From Vigna angularis (taxonomy: Eukaryota > Streptophyta > Magnoliopsida > Fabales > Fabaceae): 64,000 nt of DNA. A program made the position numbers and the translations under genes. This document shows, in pieces, positions 47,663 through 59,946 of the stretch (position 1 is the stretch's first letter; every line of letters starts with the position of its first letter). The stretch covers positions 10,646,501 through 10,710,500 of the forward strand of contig NC_068970.1 of the NCBI RefSeq assembly GCF_016808095.1, read 5' to 3'. The notes beneath the pieces were generated by a model that saw only the letters and a program-made list of their open reading frames with translations, did not search any database and was not told the DNA's origin.

Positions 47663-48949
47663 GTAACAAGTGTATCTGGCTGTTTTTGTAGTTTAAGTGT
47701 GATCACGAAGAAGACACAATTAACTCATATTTAATGATTCGGTAAAAAAAAAAAATCTATCCTACTTATAAATTATTAGCTTTTTGATGTAGATTCCCCC
47801 ATGTGATCAATATTTTGGATGTTAGGAGATTTGATATGGCTTGCCTCAAGTAAGCCCCTTGTGATATAGATTGTGTCTGACTGTCTATTATTGGTGTTTT
47901 CTGCTGCTACCATCGTTTTTGTGAAGCTTCTAGCGATTCATAAGTAAGGACCGATCATGTTTTTGCTGAGACAAAAGGACTACCACCTGGTGCGAAGAGT
48001 GAATCTGTCATTTTTTGCAGTCATTCTGTAATGAATTGTTCACATACATGATGGGTAATGGTGGGTTTGGAGTAATTAATAAAGATTGTGGTTAGATACT
48101 TGAATTAAAAGGTTGTTCTAACTTATATAACTTACGCATTACCCAGTAAATGACTACTAATTCTTATTTATTCAAATCATATCAGGTCATAAGGGTTCAC
48201 TGGCAAAGAATATTAACCAGTCTTTACTTTGGTTTCATTGTTTTTAATTTAACATTTTAAATTTATAATTTTGATTATTAAAATTATTTATAGTTTTTAA
48301 CATGTTATTTGTATTAAAGCTCATTAAGAAGACGAAAAAGATTGTTTCCAGAAGCATAGATTAGCAAAAATCCTGGATAAGAGGAGATAATGATTATAGG
48401 AACGGAAAACTTGAGATACATAGTCACAAGCTCTCACTACCTAGTTAGGTTAAGAAAATGGCGAGAAAGTAGAGGAAAAAGATATGGTCAAGAAACCTTC
48501 TGGAGAACCAAGGGAGGAGGGCTTCTCCCTGAACCTTCACCACTTTCTCCCTGTACCTCCCTATTTTCTTTGACTGACAAAAGTACCCTCGGTAAAAAAA
48601 ATTATCTTTACCATAATTTTTGTATCTTTTTCAAAATCCTAATCTCTCTTCTTCCTGGATCTCCCTTTCTCATTTTCTTCTTTTCAAATTCTTAAGTCCT
48701 TCTTCATATTTTTCCTCTTTTCCTCTCTTGTACATACTTTCTTTTGTTTTTCTTCTCTTTCTTGGTCCACTTTTGACTTTCGTTGTCTTTGGTGGTTCAT
48801 TGTCTTTGTTCGATTTTGGTTTAGGAAATGATATAATACGATTATATGATGAATGGTTAATTTTTGAGATTTGAATTTGGATTTGAACGAATTTTATTTG
48901 CATGATTGAATGTTGGAAAATGTTAAATCTAGAAATCTCTTGAATCCTT
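47663..48949. other. 3' flank of CUE gene and pyrimidine-rich spacer
   Basis: Probably includes the CUE 3' untranslated region; AATAAA occurs at about 48,078. From 48,540 to 48,790 the plus strand is very C/T-rich, giving spurious Phe/Leu/Ser frames. No gene recognised. Confidence 0.4.
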
Positions 48950-49560
48950 CAATTTTTTTTAATTTATATTTATTTAATTTAATATGTTTTTAATTAATTA
49001 TTTTTTAAATAATTTTTTTAGTTTTTGGATATGTTTGTAATTTATATAATTAATTTTTTTAATTATTTATTTTAATTTTTGGATAGGTTTATAATTTATA
49101 GAATTAGAATTTTTTAATTTGTTTTGTTTTATTTTTATTTAATATAACAAATTTGTATTTAATATTTTGTAATTAATTTTGTTGGTTTTTTGATAGTTTT
49201 GTAATTTATATAATTTAATTTTTTAAACTTTTAGATAGGTTTATAATTTATTGAGTTTAATTTTTTTTAATTAAATCTGTTTGATTTTATTAAAATTTAT
49301 TTATTTATAATTAGTTTTTTAGTAGTTTTTGGATAGGTTTGTAATTTATATCATTTAATATTTATTTGATTAACATTTTTTTAGTTTTTGGATGGGTTTA
49401 TAATTTATTGAATTTAATTTATTTTTAATTAATTTTTGTTTAGTTTTTGGATATATTAATAATTTATTTAATATAATTTTAGTTTTAATTAAATTTTGTT
49501 TAGTTTTGGATTCGTTTATAATTTATTTAACTTATTGTGTTGTTTAATTTTTTAATTGTG
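48950..49560. repeat. Degenerate tandem repeat with TTTTTGGATAGGTTTGTAAT core
   Basis: About nine copies of a T-rich unit of 55-100 bases, each with the core TTTTGGATAGGTTTRTAATTTAT followed by an AATTTAATT-rich spacer. Spacing is irregular and copies are diverged. Confidence 0.7.
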
Positions 49561-49587
49561 TTTTATTTAATGAATTAATTTTTGATA

Positions 49588-49830
49588 GAAATGAGAAGAA
49601 TCCGAAGTGTATCTACTTATCGGAGGGAGAGTTTTCCATAGGGTGAAGGAAGAAAAAGACTTACAGCTCCACCTCGTAGAAGGGTGCAAAAGTTGATACC
49701 GATGTTCATGTAGAGAACTTTGTAGTTGAGGAACATGTAGTTGAGGAACATGTAGTTGAGGAGGAGCAGTATCAAAATGTTCCTCAAATAGATCATGAAG
49801 TGGGTAGATTAGAAAGAGATCCATGACCAT
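49588..49830 (+). pseudogene. Coding-like remnant, possibly from a plant-mobile-domain transposon
   Basis: After the T-rich array the sequence becomes codon-like. A broken plus-strand frame has an Arg-rich start (RKRLTAPPRRR), then an acidic stretch with a 15-base triplication (VVEEHVVEEHVVEEE), then VPQIDHEVGRLERDP. Arg-rich then acidic then a Gly/Pro motif resembles the start of plant-mobile-domain transposon proteins. The match is weak and several stops interrupt it. Confidence 0.3.
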
Positions 49831-49849
49831 ATCTCTTATATCTTATGAG

Positions 49850-51008
49850 AGGACGGAGTGAGTGCAAATGATTATTGTTTAGTTTGAATAAATTTTATTT
49901 TAATTAGATTTAATATCATTTTCTGTCTTTATATTTGTCAATTTTGTTAGATATTCGTTAATTTTGTTGGATATGAGATTTGTTTTTTTAAAATGTTCAA
50001 TATAGTTCATAATTTCGTAATTTATGTTCGATTTGGTTTTTTTTTTCTGATAACGTTTAAATAGTTAACACATAGTATCCAATTTTGTAATTTATATTCA
50101 AGGTCTTTTTTTTCTCGTTTAAAAAGTTAATAATATAGTATCTAGATCAACAATAAGTAAATGAGTTATTAATTTTTTTTATATACGGGCAAATTCTTAT
50201 AATTTTAGTATTTAAGTAACTTCTTTTTAAAATTAAAATAACTAATTACAATAAAAAAACGCTTATCAGAAAAAATATATGTAATATATAACATTAATAA
50301 AGGAGTATTCTTTTAATCACTCATGGTAAACATTAGAGACAAAAAGGAGATCTACTGAAAATTGTTGAACAAAATATAAATTCTCAAACAATCGTTGGTT
50401 TCCACTTGTTTACTGATGTTACCGAGAAACTGAACAATACACGTTTTTGAGGTTGATTAGTAGTTCGTTTTCATTTATTTGCAAAGAAAGAAACAAAGTT
50501 ATAGTATTTCAATTTGTTTCCATTTACAATTTAGATTTTAATAAATTGAAGCTTGAACCACCTACCTGACAGCTGATTTAATTTGTTTGCCATTTAGCAA
50601 TTTTTTAACTAATTTATATTATATTCATTCTGGTATATAAATTTTGTTAATTATTAATTTTTAATTAAGCTAACTTTGTCATAATTAAGAAGAACATCCT
50701 AAATATCAAGCATATAAGTTATTTTACAAAATATTAATTATTAATTTTTAAAAGTTCAAATTCATATCTTTCTAACTGAAAAAAAATGTGAACCTTGATA
50801 ATCGAAAATAATTATTTAACTATACATTATAATATTAAATTATCCAATAAAATAAACAGGTAGAATAAAATACAGAAATCAAAACACTTCAAAAAAAAGT
50901 TTACAAAGATATAAAAAAAAAAACCAATTACCTATGCTAAGAAAAAGACAGTTGAATAAAAAAAATCTCAACTATTACAAATGTTCTTTCTTTTTACTAA
51001 AAAAATTA
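49850..51008. other. AT-rich spacer
   Basis: No gene, RNA or terminal repeat recognised. Confidence 0.4.
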
Positions 51009-52078
51009 AAAACTTATATGAGAAAAATGAGTGTCCCTTTTTCTTGTTAAATACTCCTTCCACTTCTTCCAATTTAGAACAGATTCTTCTTCTTTACGGA
51101 TAAACAATCTTGCCTTTTGTTTCTTCACAGTTCACTTTCCATTCTTCCACAATTTTGTTTCTTCCAAATGTCCAATAATTTCATGTCACTTACTTTTTCT
51201 TGGTTCTCAGAACTTTTATTTGCTTCATCTCGCTCATTATTGTTTTCTGTTTGGGAATAGGAATTCTGATTTCTTGAACTCCAAGAAGAAAAAAGAAAAT
51301 TCGGTACAGTTTTTTATTTTAAAGCCACATGTATCCAGACAATAAACTTTTTGCCATCTCAACTTGGACGAAAGCAACCTCTGTAGGAAAAATTGGATCC
51401 ACATGAAAGTTTGGAGTTTAGGAATTTAGATAGGTTTTTCTTAATGAAAAGTATTGGGTATGTTTTTTTTTTCTTTTTTTTAATTTTTTCTATTTTTGCT
51501 TACCAAGGAACTTGTGCTATATTTACTCGAATAAATACAGCACAAATGTCTTGGTAAGAAAAATAGAAAACATTAAAAGAAAAAAAACTTTATCCAATAC
51601 TCTTTATCAAGAAAGACCTCTCTTGCAATGAAATTTCTAAACTCCAAGTTTTGATGTGGATCCAATTCTTCCTAGGAAGGTTGCTTCCGTCCAAGTTAAG
51701 ATGGGAGAAAGTCACATTTTCTTGTATGGGGACATCTGGCTTTAGAGTCAAAAGTTGCGCAGAAGTTTCTTTTTTCTTCTTGGAGTTCAAGAAATCAAAA
51801 TTCCTGTTTCTGACAAAAAACAACCATGAGCAAGATCATACATTGAAGCAAATAAAAGGTTTGAAAATGAAGTAAAAGAAAATAACATAGAAAGAGATGT
51901 TGCAGTTCTTGAACATTTAGAAGAAACGAATGAATAGAAGGTGAAATATTGTGAAGAAACACGATTGATTGTTCGTAGAGAAGAAAAAACTATTTTGAAT
52001 TAAAAGAAGTAGAATGAGTATTTTACCAGAAAAAGGGATCATGTGTTCAAACTCACTTATTTTTCTCATATAAGTTTT
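51009..52078. repeat. 1.07-kb imperfect palindrome
   Basis: Left arm 51,009-51,529 and right arm 51,533-52,078 are inverted copies with almost no loop (centre near 51,530). Matching landmarks include AAAACTTATATGAG at the outer ends, TTTCTTGAACTCCAAGAAG in the middle and TAAATACAGCACAA at the centre. Arms have diverged by substitutions and indels. Small frames in the arms mirror each other and are not genes. Transcription would give a long hairpin RNA. No target duplication was identified. Confidence 0.8.
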
Positions 52079-55000
52079 GAGAAAATATTCTTTGACACTT
52101 CTATACTCATATGACATTATTTCTCACCCTCTTGTTATAAAAATCATATCAAATGAGTATAGGTGTGTCAACCTACCCTTGCTCATAAGTTTTTAATTTT
52201 TTTCAGTAAGAAAGGAGCATTTGAGATAGTTGGGATTTTTTTATTCAACTTACTATTTCTTAAGATAATGTTAAGTATTCAAGGATTTGATAAATTAATT
52301 TTACATCTTTTTAGAAAAATATTAAATGGTGCAATTTTACATATTATAAGTGCAACATTCATATATTTTTCTTAAATTATTTAAATCGTGTTTATATAGG
52401 TAAGTAACCGAATTTTGATCAATAATTTTAAAAACAAAATAATATATTTAAAGTAAACAGTTATTTTAATATCGTTTTAATATCTAATAACTATGTAAAG
52501 TTATCAATGTTCTCTGGTAGTATGAATAATCTTGTTTTACTACTATTACTTTAGTTTGTATATAAACAAATGATACAACAACCACATTCCTTTAATAGTT
52601 TATAATATTGACCTCTAACTTTGTATTAAAAAAATAATTTTGAAAACAATAAATCTAACATGATTAAGATACTCAAACTACAACCTCCCTCTTATAAAGT
52701 CGGTGGTTAAGACCATTTGATTATTTATTACTTCTATATAAAAAACAAAAATATGAGAACCCATGAGTTAAGTCACCAGTGAATTTTTATCACGAAAATT
52801 CTATACCTAATTACTTATTAAGGTGTACACGAGTTTATTCACATAGATAAATGAAATTATCTTATCATATATATATTAATTTGCGATACATATAAATTAA
52901 ATTAATTTTATTTTAATTTTCTATTTATGTAAAATTAATCCTTTTCGAGTTCAAGAATAAATAATACTTGTATTAGAAATTGTGGGAATTGATTTCCCAT
53001 TTCTAGTAAATTAATAACTTGAAGTTATGGATTATAGTTTTCATGTAACATATCTTGAAAAAAATATATTAATTTAATCCTATCTCCCATTTCAGCCAAC
53101 TTTACTTCTAAGGCTATGCCATCTTTTCTAGATGAAAAGATCTTATCAACTCGATAAATGAAAAATTATAGCAGAACCAATCTTTCGAAATGGAAAAATT
53201 ATAAAGTGTTAGACGTATCACTTTGTATACACTAAGTTTATAGGTAAGTGGACTCAAATCGTGGATGACATCCACCACAAACTAAATTATTGCATCTCAG
53301 ACTCAAACTGAACCTATGGAAGTTTTCATTTCAAAATTAATATTTTTTCTAATTAAATCATAAATATAAAACTTTATAAATTATTATATATTAACTTTCT
53401 ATTAATGATTGTTATCCTATTAATTAGTCTTTAACTATTTTTATCGATTGTTTGCAGCTATCTCAACCTATGGGTTGGCAACACGTCCGAATGTGATGCC
53501 GATAGGTATGTCATATATTACATTATATATAACAGAGATCCATATAAATATGTCATTGTAATTTTTTTTATATGTCACTTTGACAATACGTAAATTAACT
53601 TATTTCATGTGTTTATGTTGCTAAAGAAAGCATGAAAGATTAATGCATATTTGGTTTCCTGAATTCATGTTATAAAGTGGCGGATTGAACTTAAACAAAC
53701 AGTTTCTCACTGCTTCTGAATATAGATAGGAGAGAATTCCGAGTGTTTTGAAAGTATAAAATTCTTTTTTATATGTTCTTATCTTAAAAAAGTGTTTTTA
53801 GATGAATATTCCCACGACTTATGTTTGATTCATAATTAAAGTTTGTTTTTTCCAAAAAAAATTCCAGCTGATAGATTCCATCATTTTCCAAAGAGACCAA
53901 TATCAATTATATATATATATATATATATATAATTTTAATTTAGTGTGCAATTTTTATCTATTAGGGGCAATTAAATTAGCAATTTTTGTCTTATTTTGTT
54001 TCTACAAAAGGAAAAGAATAATATTATTTATAGTGGACCATGTAAAAAGCAAGCGTCAGTCTTTATTTTGTTATTGCATGATACACTTTTGCTTTTTCTA
54101 GACGCATTTTGAAGAGCTGGAAAAACAAACAAGCAACCCCACTCACATTAAGTGAATCATATGTTTCAGAAAATAAAGCATAATCATTTATTTATTTATT
54201 ATCTATATATATCATTAAATACTGGACTCGTTATATTTCGTGGATCAACTCAAATTTAAGGATATTTTTGGTCGTGATTAAACTTTGTTTTAAAATCAGA
54301 TTAGTCATGATTAAGCTATTTAAGATGTTAATTAAAATTTCATGATTTAATCATTTAAATTTCACTAGTTTTTGATTTTGTGATTATAATTACTTTCCTA
54401 AAGTAAATGTTCATTGTTTACCAGTGTCTAACGTTTTTCAAATTTGTTTATCTCATGTTTTCATTTATTTTACATTCAACATAAAGAAAATTAAAGTATA
54501 TTATACACTTTTTTATAATTAATCAAAACTGTTCAATGAGATTTTAACCAATATTCGTATTTTTAGTTTTATACTGAAAATTTTAATTTTGAATCTAAAA
54601 CTGATTTTCTCTTAAAATATTTTTAAGTAGTTTATAAGAAGAAGTAAAAGAAAAAATTATTACTGGTTTAACTAAAATCAATTTTATTTAAAATGCATTA
54701 TATGCAAAGTTATGATATAATTGCATGTGAGGAGACATACATTTTTTAGATAAAAAGAAAGACAAAGGAAAGGGAGGAGGAAGCATTTTAATAAAAAATT
54801 TCAACTAATTAAATTCAACTAAGTTTCTACTGTTTAAACTGAAAGATACATGAAAAAAAAAAGTTTTTTTTACACTATTTAACTACCATTTGAAATGGTC
54901 TTAAAAAAGAGGTTAACTTTTGTATTTTAAAGATTCTGTATTTTTAAAGAGAAAGAAAGAGTTAAGAGTAATAAGGTGTAGTAAATGGGTGTAAAAGAAA

Positions 55001-55435
55001 ATTTTATCCTTCAGAGTAAGTAGTCCTATTTCAACAACGATGGCTTTTGCTTAAAATAACCTTCCTCGTGGAAATAAATTAACCTTCATAATTAACACCG
55101 TATGTTTGGTCATATGCAGCATGTGAGGCTCCAGAAACAACATCCTCTATCAATAATTTACTTTTCCCAATTTCATGGAGGAAAGAGAACAAAGCTACAA
55201 AACCCTGAATAGTTATAAATCCACACACACCCAGATTGAAGAAAAAAAAAACATACTATATAGCCATTAAAGTTACAGAAACATGAAAAATTATTTAAGA
55301 ATCTACATTCCTAATAATCAGAGAAATATTTCATTTCGTGTATCTCTGTGTGGCCACAACATATACAGAGAAAATGGAGTTAATTAATGATGGATGGTGT
55401 GAATTGAAAAAGAGAGAACCTGTGGTAGCAGTGGA
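52079..55435. other. AT-rich spacer with one exon-like patch
   Basis: No complete gene. A short patch at 53,458-53,504 is flanked by TTTGCAG and GTATGT and could encode YLNLWVGNTSECDAD, but no partner exon was found. An AT run lies at 53,909-53,931. The right end is the 3' flank of the EF-hand gene. Confidence 0.4.
53909..53931. repeat. (AT)n microsatellite
   Basis: Uninterrupted AT run of about 23 bases. Confidence 0.9.
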
Positions 55436-56110
55436 CTATGCGTGAAAGAGAGTAAGTTTTCCTCCCTTCATCATCATTCTCTTAAACTCCTTGAAATTCA
55501 CCATACCATCTCCATCCATGTCAACCTTCTTAATCATCTCTCTGCACTCTTCACTCTTCTTCCCTTCCTTTAACCCCAACGAAGTAAGCACCAAAGCTAG
55601 CTCCTCCACCGAAATAACCCCATCGTTGTCCTTGTCAAACACATCAAAAGCTTCCTTTAGATTAATCTCCTCCTCCTCTTCTTCTTCTTCTTCATTTTCA
55701 TCTTCTTCCTTTTTCCCTCCCATACACTCACTTGTCAACAAGCAAAACTCCTCAAAATCTATCAAGCCATCACCGTTCGAATCGTACTTCACAACAATAT
55801 CGTCCACCTCTTTGTCTGTCATCAAGATTCCGATGTTGCTCAGGGATTCCCTCAGCTCCTGCTTCGTCACGAAACCGTCACCGTTTTTGTCGAAAGTGGA
55901 AAACACCCTTTCGAGCTCTTCCTTCTTCCTGGAGGAACCGTGCTCCACCTTGGCCGTTGGTGAAGGAGTGAGGGCGGTTTTGGTTTTGCAAGCACTGCTG
56001 GGGAGGAAAATTTGAAGGCACGTGGTAATCTTGTTGGTGGATACTTGAAGGAAGATATTTATGAGACCTGCAATGAAGAGCAGGGCCAGTAACAGTGTAG
56101 ATAGATCCAT
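55436..56110 (-). CDS. Calmodulin-like protein with four EF hands and N-terminal hydrophobic segment
   Basis: A single-exon frame of 224 residues. Four canonical 12-residue calcium loops: DKNGDGFVTKQE (74-85), DSNGDGLIDFEE (110-121), DKDNDGVISVEE (159-170) and DMDGDGMVNFKE (197-208). All have acidic residues at positions 1, 3 or 5, and 12, so all four should bind calcium. Residues 4-22 are hydrophobic (LSTLLLALLFIAGLINIF), a probable signal anchor seen in the CML3/4/5/7 group of plant calmodulin-like proteins, some of which sit on endomembranes. The linker between hands 2 and 3 carries nine consecutive Glu (141-148 region), longer than usual and encoded by a GAA/GAG run. Lack of introns is normal for this group. 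The protein would sense calcium and bind targets; the targets are unknown. Confidence 0.95.
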   Translation of the reverse strand: MDLSTLLLALLFIAGLINIFLQVSTNKITTCLQIFLPSSACKTKTALTPSPTAKVEHGSSRKKEELERVFSTFDKNGDGFVTKQELRESLSNIGILMTDKEVDDIVVKYDSNGDGLIDFEEFCLLTSECMGGKKEEDENEEEEEEEEEINLKEAFDVFDKDNDGVISVEELALVLTSLGLKEGKKSEECREMIKKVDMDGDGMVNFKEFKRMMMKGGKLTLFHA

Positions 56111-56434
56111 GGTTTTGTTGGATGTGATCTAGGAAACAAAACAGAGGGTAAGGGATAAGGAAGAAGAGAACCACGAAGAGAAGGAACTAGAACAACCTAT
56201 GAACCAAAGACTATACAAAGAAACTTCGTCTGCTTTTGAGGTTTTTGTTTGTTTCGGAAAACAATATTATAAACGCTCCATTTAGTGACTCAAGTGTAAC
56301 CATCTCTTCTATACAGTTTATATAAACTAATAAAATCATATGAATAGTTATAAAAATATTGAATATTTATTCCATGTTCTAATTCGAATGTTTTATTTAA
56401 CATTTTTATCACTTCTTTACACTAAAACTTTAAC
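56111..56434. other. Upstream region of the calmodulin-like gene
   Basis: Should hold the promoter and leader on the minus strand. A purine-rich sense-strand leader lies at 56,140-56,190. The foldback element begins 325 bases upstream of the start codon. Confidence 0.4.
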
Positions 56435-57452
56435 AAAATATTCAATAATGAGAATTTATTTTAGGTTTAATACATTATTTGGTCCTTACTTTTAGGGGTT
56501 TGATTCAAAGTAATCCTACCTTTTAAAAAAGTTTAATAAAATTCCATATTTTGTTAAAAAAATGTTCAATCCGGTCCTTTCCGCTCACGCCGTTAAAAAC
56601 ATAACGGTGCAAATATCACTGTGGTATCTCATAAGCAAGTGACACACGTTAATAGGTGGACTTAAATGATTTTTTAATTTTAAAAAAAGTTTCTGTCATA
56701 TTCACCATCTCCAGACAAACCCTAATTTCTCTCCAAGAAACCTTAGTCGCCGTACCATTCAGCGCCCATCCTCACCGGCAATCGATCTCTCCAACCCATC
56801 ACACGCCACCACCAAAGCTATGCGACAAGATCGCGAGAAACCCTAGGTCTCCACGGTTTGCTTGCAGGTCTGAATGTGGTTGCAGGTGGACGCAACCAGC
56901 GGTGCGATTAGTGGTGGAGAAGAGTGGTGATTCGCGATCTGCATCAGCTGGCGATTTGATTGGTGGTTAGTGGTGCACGATTCTGTGGTGGAGATTGGAC
57001 GATAGTGCTGCTGGCGCGACGACGATTTGGCTGGTGCGAGGGTGAAAATGGTGAAGATTGGTGGTCGCGACATAGCAAGGGATTGCGTTGGGTAGTGGTG
57101 CGAGAACGAAGGTGAGATGTGAAGGTGATGGAGGTGTAACAGAAGGGAGAAGATACTTTGGTGGTGGCGCGTGATGTGTTGGAGAGGACAGCTGTCGATG
57201 CTGGATGGTGCAGCGGCTAGGGTTTCTTGGAGAGAAATTAGGGTTTGTCTGAAGATGGTGATGATGACGTGACATTTGCACCGTTGTGTTTTTAACGGCG
57301 TGAGCAGAACGGATCAGATTGAACATTTTTTAACGAAATATGAGGTCTTACTAAACTATTTTAAAAGGCATGATTACTTTGAACTAAACCCCTCAAAGTA
57401 GAGACCAAATGATGTATTAAACCTAAAATAAATTTTCATTATTGAATATTTT
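56435..57452. mobile_element. Foldback element near the calmodulin-like gene
   Basis: Long inverted arms (about 56,435-56,625 and 57,265-57,452) begin and end with AAAATATTCAATAATG and its complement, and share TTATTTTAGGTTTAATACAT. An inner inverted pair (AGACAAACCCTAATTTCTCT near 56,715 and its complement near 57,230) nests inside. The centre is much richer in G+C (GGTGG and GCGAC words) than the arms, looking like captured genic sequence, but no intact frame or domain is present. No clear target duplication seen. The arms resemble Mutator-type MITEs. Confidence 0.7.
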
Positions 57453-59530
57453 AAAAATATATATTTAGTATTGGTTTTATAAATTACCTCTCTTTGATTC
57501 TTACTTTTATAAAATGCATTAACAATTAACATTTTTTTTATATAATATAAGGATTAAAATAACTATAAAAGTTGAAAAGTGACCTAACCAATTTTAAGAC
57601 TAAAAATACCACCAAATATATTAAATGTTTTCGAATTGAATGGGGAAATTAAATTTAAATATATAATTATAATAGTATAGCTCCTTATTGTTTAAGTTAT
57701 AACAAATTTTCATGATCTTATTAAAATAATTATAAGATTTCTCTTTCATTTCTTTCTTTTTCCAAAGTGCGAAAAAAGTTACGCGGGGTTTGGTGGGAGT
57801 GCTCTTTTTGATCCCACAAACCGCGTCAACAAAATTCTAGTTATACGGATAAAAGTAATTAGAAACATTTGAATGAATAATAATATATTACATTAATTAG
57901 TGATTAAGAAGTGTTCTCAGTCAGTCTTTTATATAAAGTTTAAGGTAGTTTAAATATTTCTTTTTATCGTGTGTAGTATTTTTAAGAACAATGAAGCAAC
58001 TCCAGTTTTTAAAGTATACTTTATATGTATGATAATTAACTTTAATGATGTCGCTCCACAAATTTAAGATCAGAAATTAAAGATCATTTTAAACTAATAA
58101 TTGATTTCTTAAACTTTTTATTGAAATAATCATTCATTCTTCTTAAATCTTAATTAATGACTTATGTTTCTACCACACCTAATATTCAATCTTAATACGA
58201 GTTCAAACCTAAAAAAATAAACTCTGATAAAGTTTTGTCACTCTATGAACATGAAATTGGAACAAGAAGTAAAAAGATTTTCTGATTAAATGCCATGATT
58301 AAAAACATTTTCAAAAACAAAATAATAACATCTTATCAAATGACATTCAGGTGGTCATTCTTTCCAAATCACAAGCTACAGTTTTCCAAATCACAAGCTA
58401 CAGTTTTGCTGATATTTGATTAAGCAATCCACTCAAGTATCACAATTTTACAATACTATAATAATTGATTCATGTTATCATAAAATTGATGATAATTAGA
58501 GTATTTTACAATACTTCTAAAAGAATTAAGTTGTTTTTGAATATGTTAACAATGGACATATTAATTTAGACATAAATTTAATCAACATCAATTTAATTAA
58601 TTTAACAACAAGTATGAGATTAATTTAATTAATACGTTGTAATCTAAAAAGAATAGCAAGTAAATATGTAAAATGATTGTTCAATATTCCGTTATATTTT
58701 TCTATAAGTACACGAGTAATATTTGTAAGAAAATATCAATTTTCAAAATAATTTCAGAATGAAAAGTATCTTAATTCTCCAAAAAGAAAAGTGCTTTTAA
58801 GCAAGGGGTCACATGATAGAATATGAGAATCGAAATGCTCTGAATACACACTCCAATATGGTTACGCAACAAACGTCTTTTAAATTAGATTAACGTATTA
58901 CTGTACTAAAAGAATTTTATTTGTTCCTATATATTCTGACATCATAGTAACATATTTCACGATTAAGGAATATAGGTCGCAACTATTACAATGTACACAC
59001 AAAAAAGAATATTACTATGGGTCATTTATTTTATTTTTTTCTTTTTATTTTTATATTTCTCTCCTGAATCTATCATTTAGAGGAAATAAATTTTTTATAG
59101 TTGATTTTAAGGTATGATATTTAGTTGATTTTGAAACAGTATAAAATATAAATTATATTAATAAATATATATTAAATTTAAATTTAGAATATTTATTTAA
59201 ATGTAAAATAATAAAATTATTATACTAGTTAAATTTCAACTCAACGAAATAAAATAATATAATAAAAATACGACATGCATGATTTAATATTATTTTGGTA
59301 AGTAGCCAAGGAATTTGATTCTCTACCTTACCCAAAGGTGAAGATATACTTGTCCCTCCTCAATACATGGAATTGCTTTAGATTTTGAAGCCTTTTGTTC
59401 AGTGGATTGTGGAATATAGTGGTTAAGACTGTGTTTGTACAAAGGGTAACAACAAAATGAAAAAATGATTTAAAAGAAGACAAACAAGTTTTTCCTTTTA
59501 TAAAAAAAAAAGTAAGAGGACATATAATAC
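57453..59530. other. AT-rich spacer
   Basis: No gene recognised. A small direct duplication (TTTCCAAATCACAAGCTACAG twice) occurs at 58,350-58,403. Confidence 0.4.
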
Positions 59531-59946
59531 TAATAGAAAGTGAGTTTATGCCTAACTCAACCCCACAAAACCGGCTTGTAAGGTGAGGTTTGCACCTCAC
59601 TTATATATTATATTTTGGCCTTATCTCTAGTCGATGTGGGACTTCCAACAATAGTTAGGCATAAACTCACTTTCTAATATGGTATCAGAGCCATGGTTAG
59701 AGCCTATCCTAGCGAGTTCTAAGTGGACATTCTATTCTTCTCTTCCACCTGCAATCGGGCCGCTATCGGACCACCCAATTTCTACTATCACGCACGAGAT
59801 GTCTATACCTCGACGTGAAGGGGGTGTGTTGGAAGTCCCACATCGACTAGAGATAAGGCCAAATAATAATATATAATTGAGATGCAAACCTCACCTTACA
59901 AGCCGGTTTTGTGGGGATGAGTTAGGCATAAACTCACTTTCTAATA
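59531..59946 (+). mobile_element. TRIM element with inverted 5' LTR
   Basis: The 3' LTR (59,827-59,946) begins TGTTGGAAGTCCCACATCG and ends CTCACTTTCTAATA. The primer-binding site TGGTATCAGAGCC is at 59,680-59,692 and a polypurine tract GAAGGGGGTG precedes the 3' LTR. Instead of a normal 5' LTR, 59,531-59,650 is an inverted copy of the LTR, followed by only the last 29 bases in direct orientation (59,651-59,679). The perfect 5-bp repeat AATAC flanks the whole unit (59,526-59,530 and 59,947-59,951). It is the same family as the intact element at 4,881-5,258. Confidence 0.85.

Noticed and set aside
55491..56015. 174-codon plus-strand frame
   Set aside because: Antisense of the EF-hand gene; serine runs come from the poly-Glu tract.
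56967..57326. 119-codon minus-strand frame in the foldback element
   Set aside because: Pro/His/Thr-rich composition from the repeated GGTGG words and no recognisable domain.
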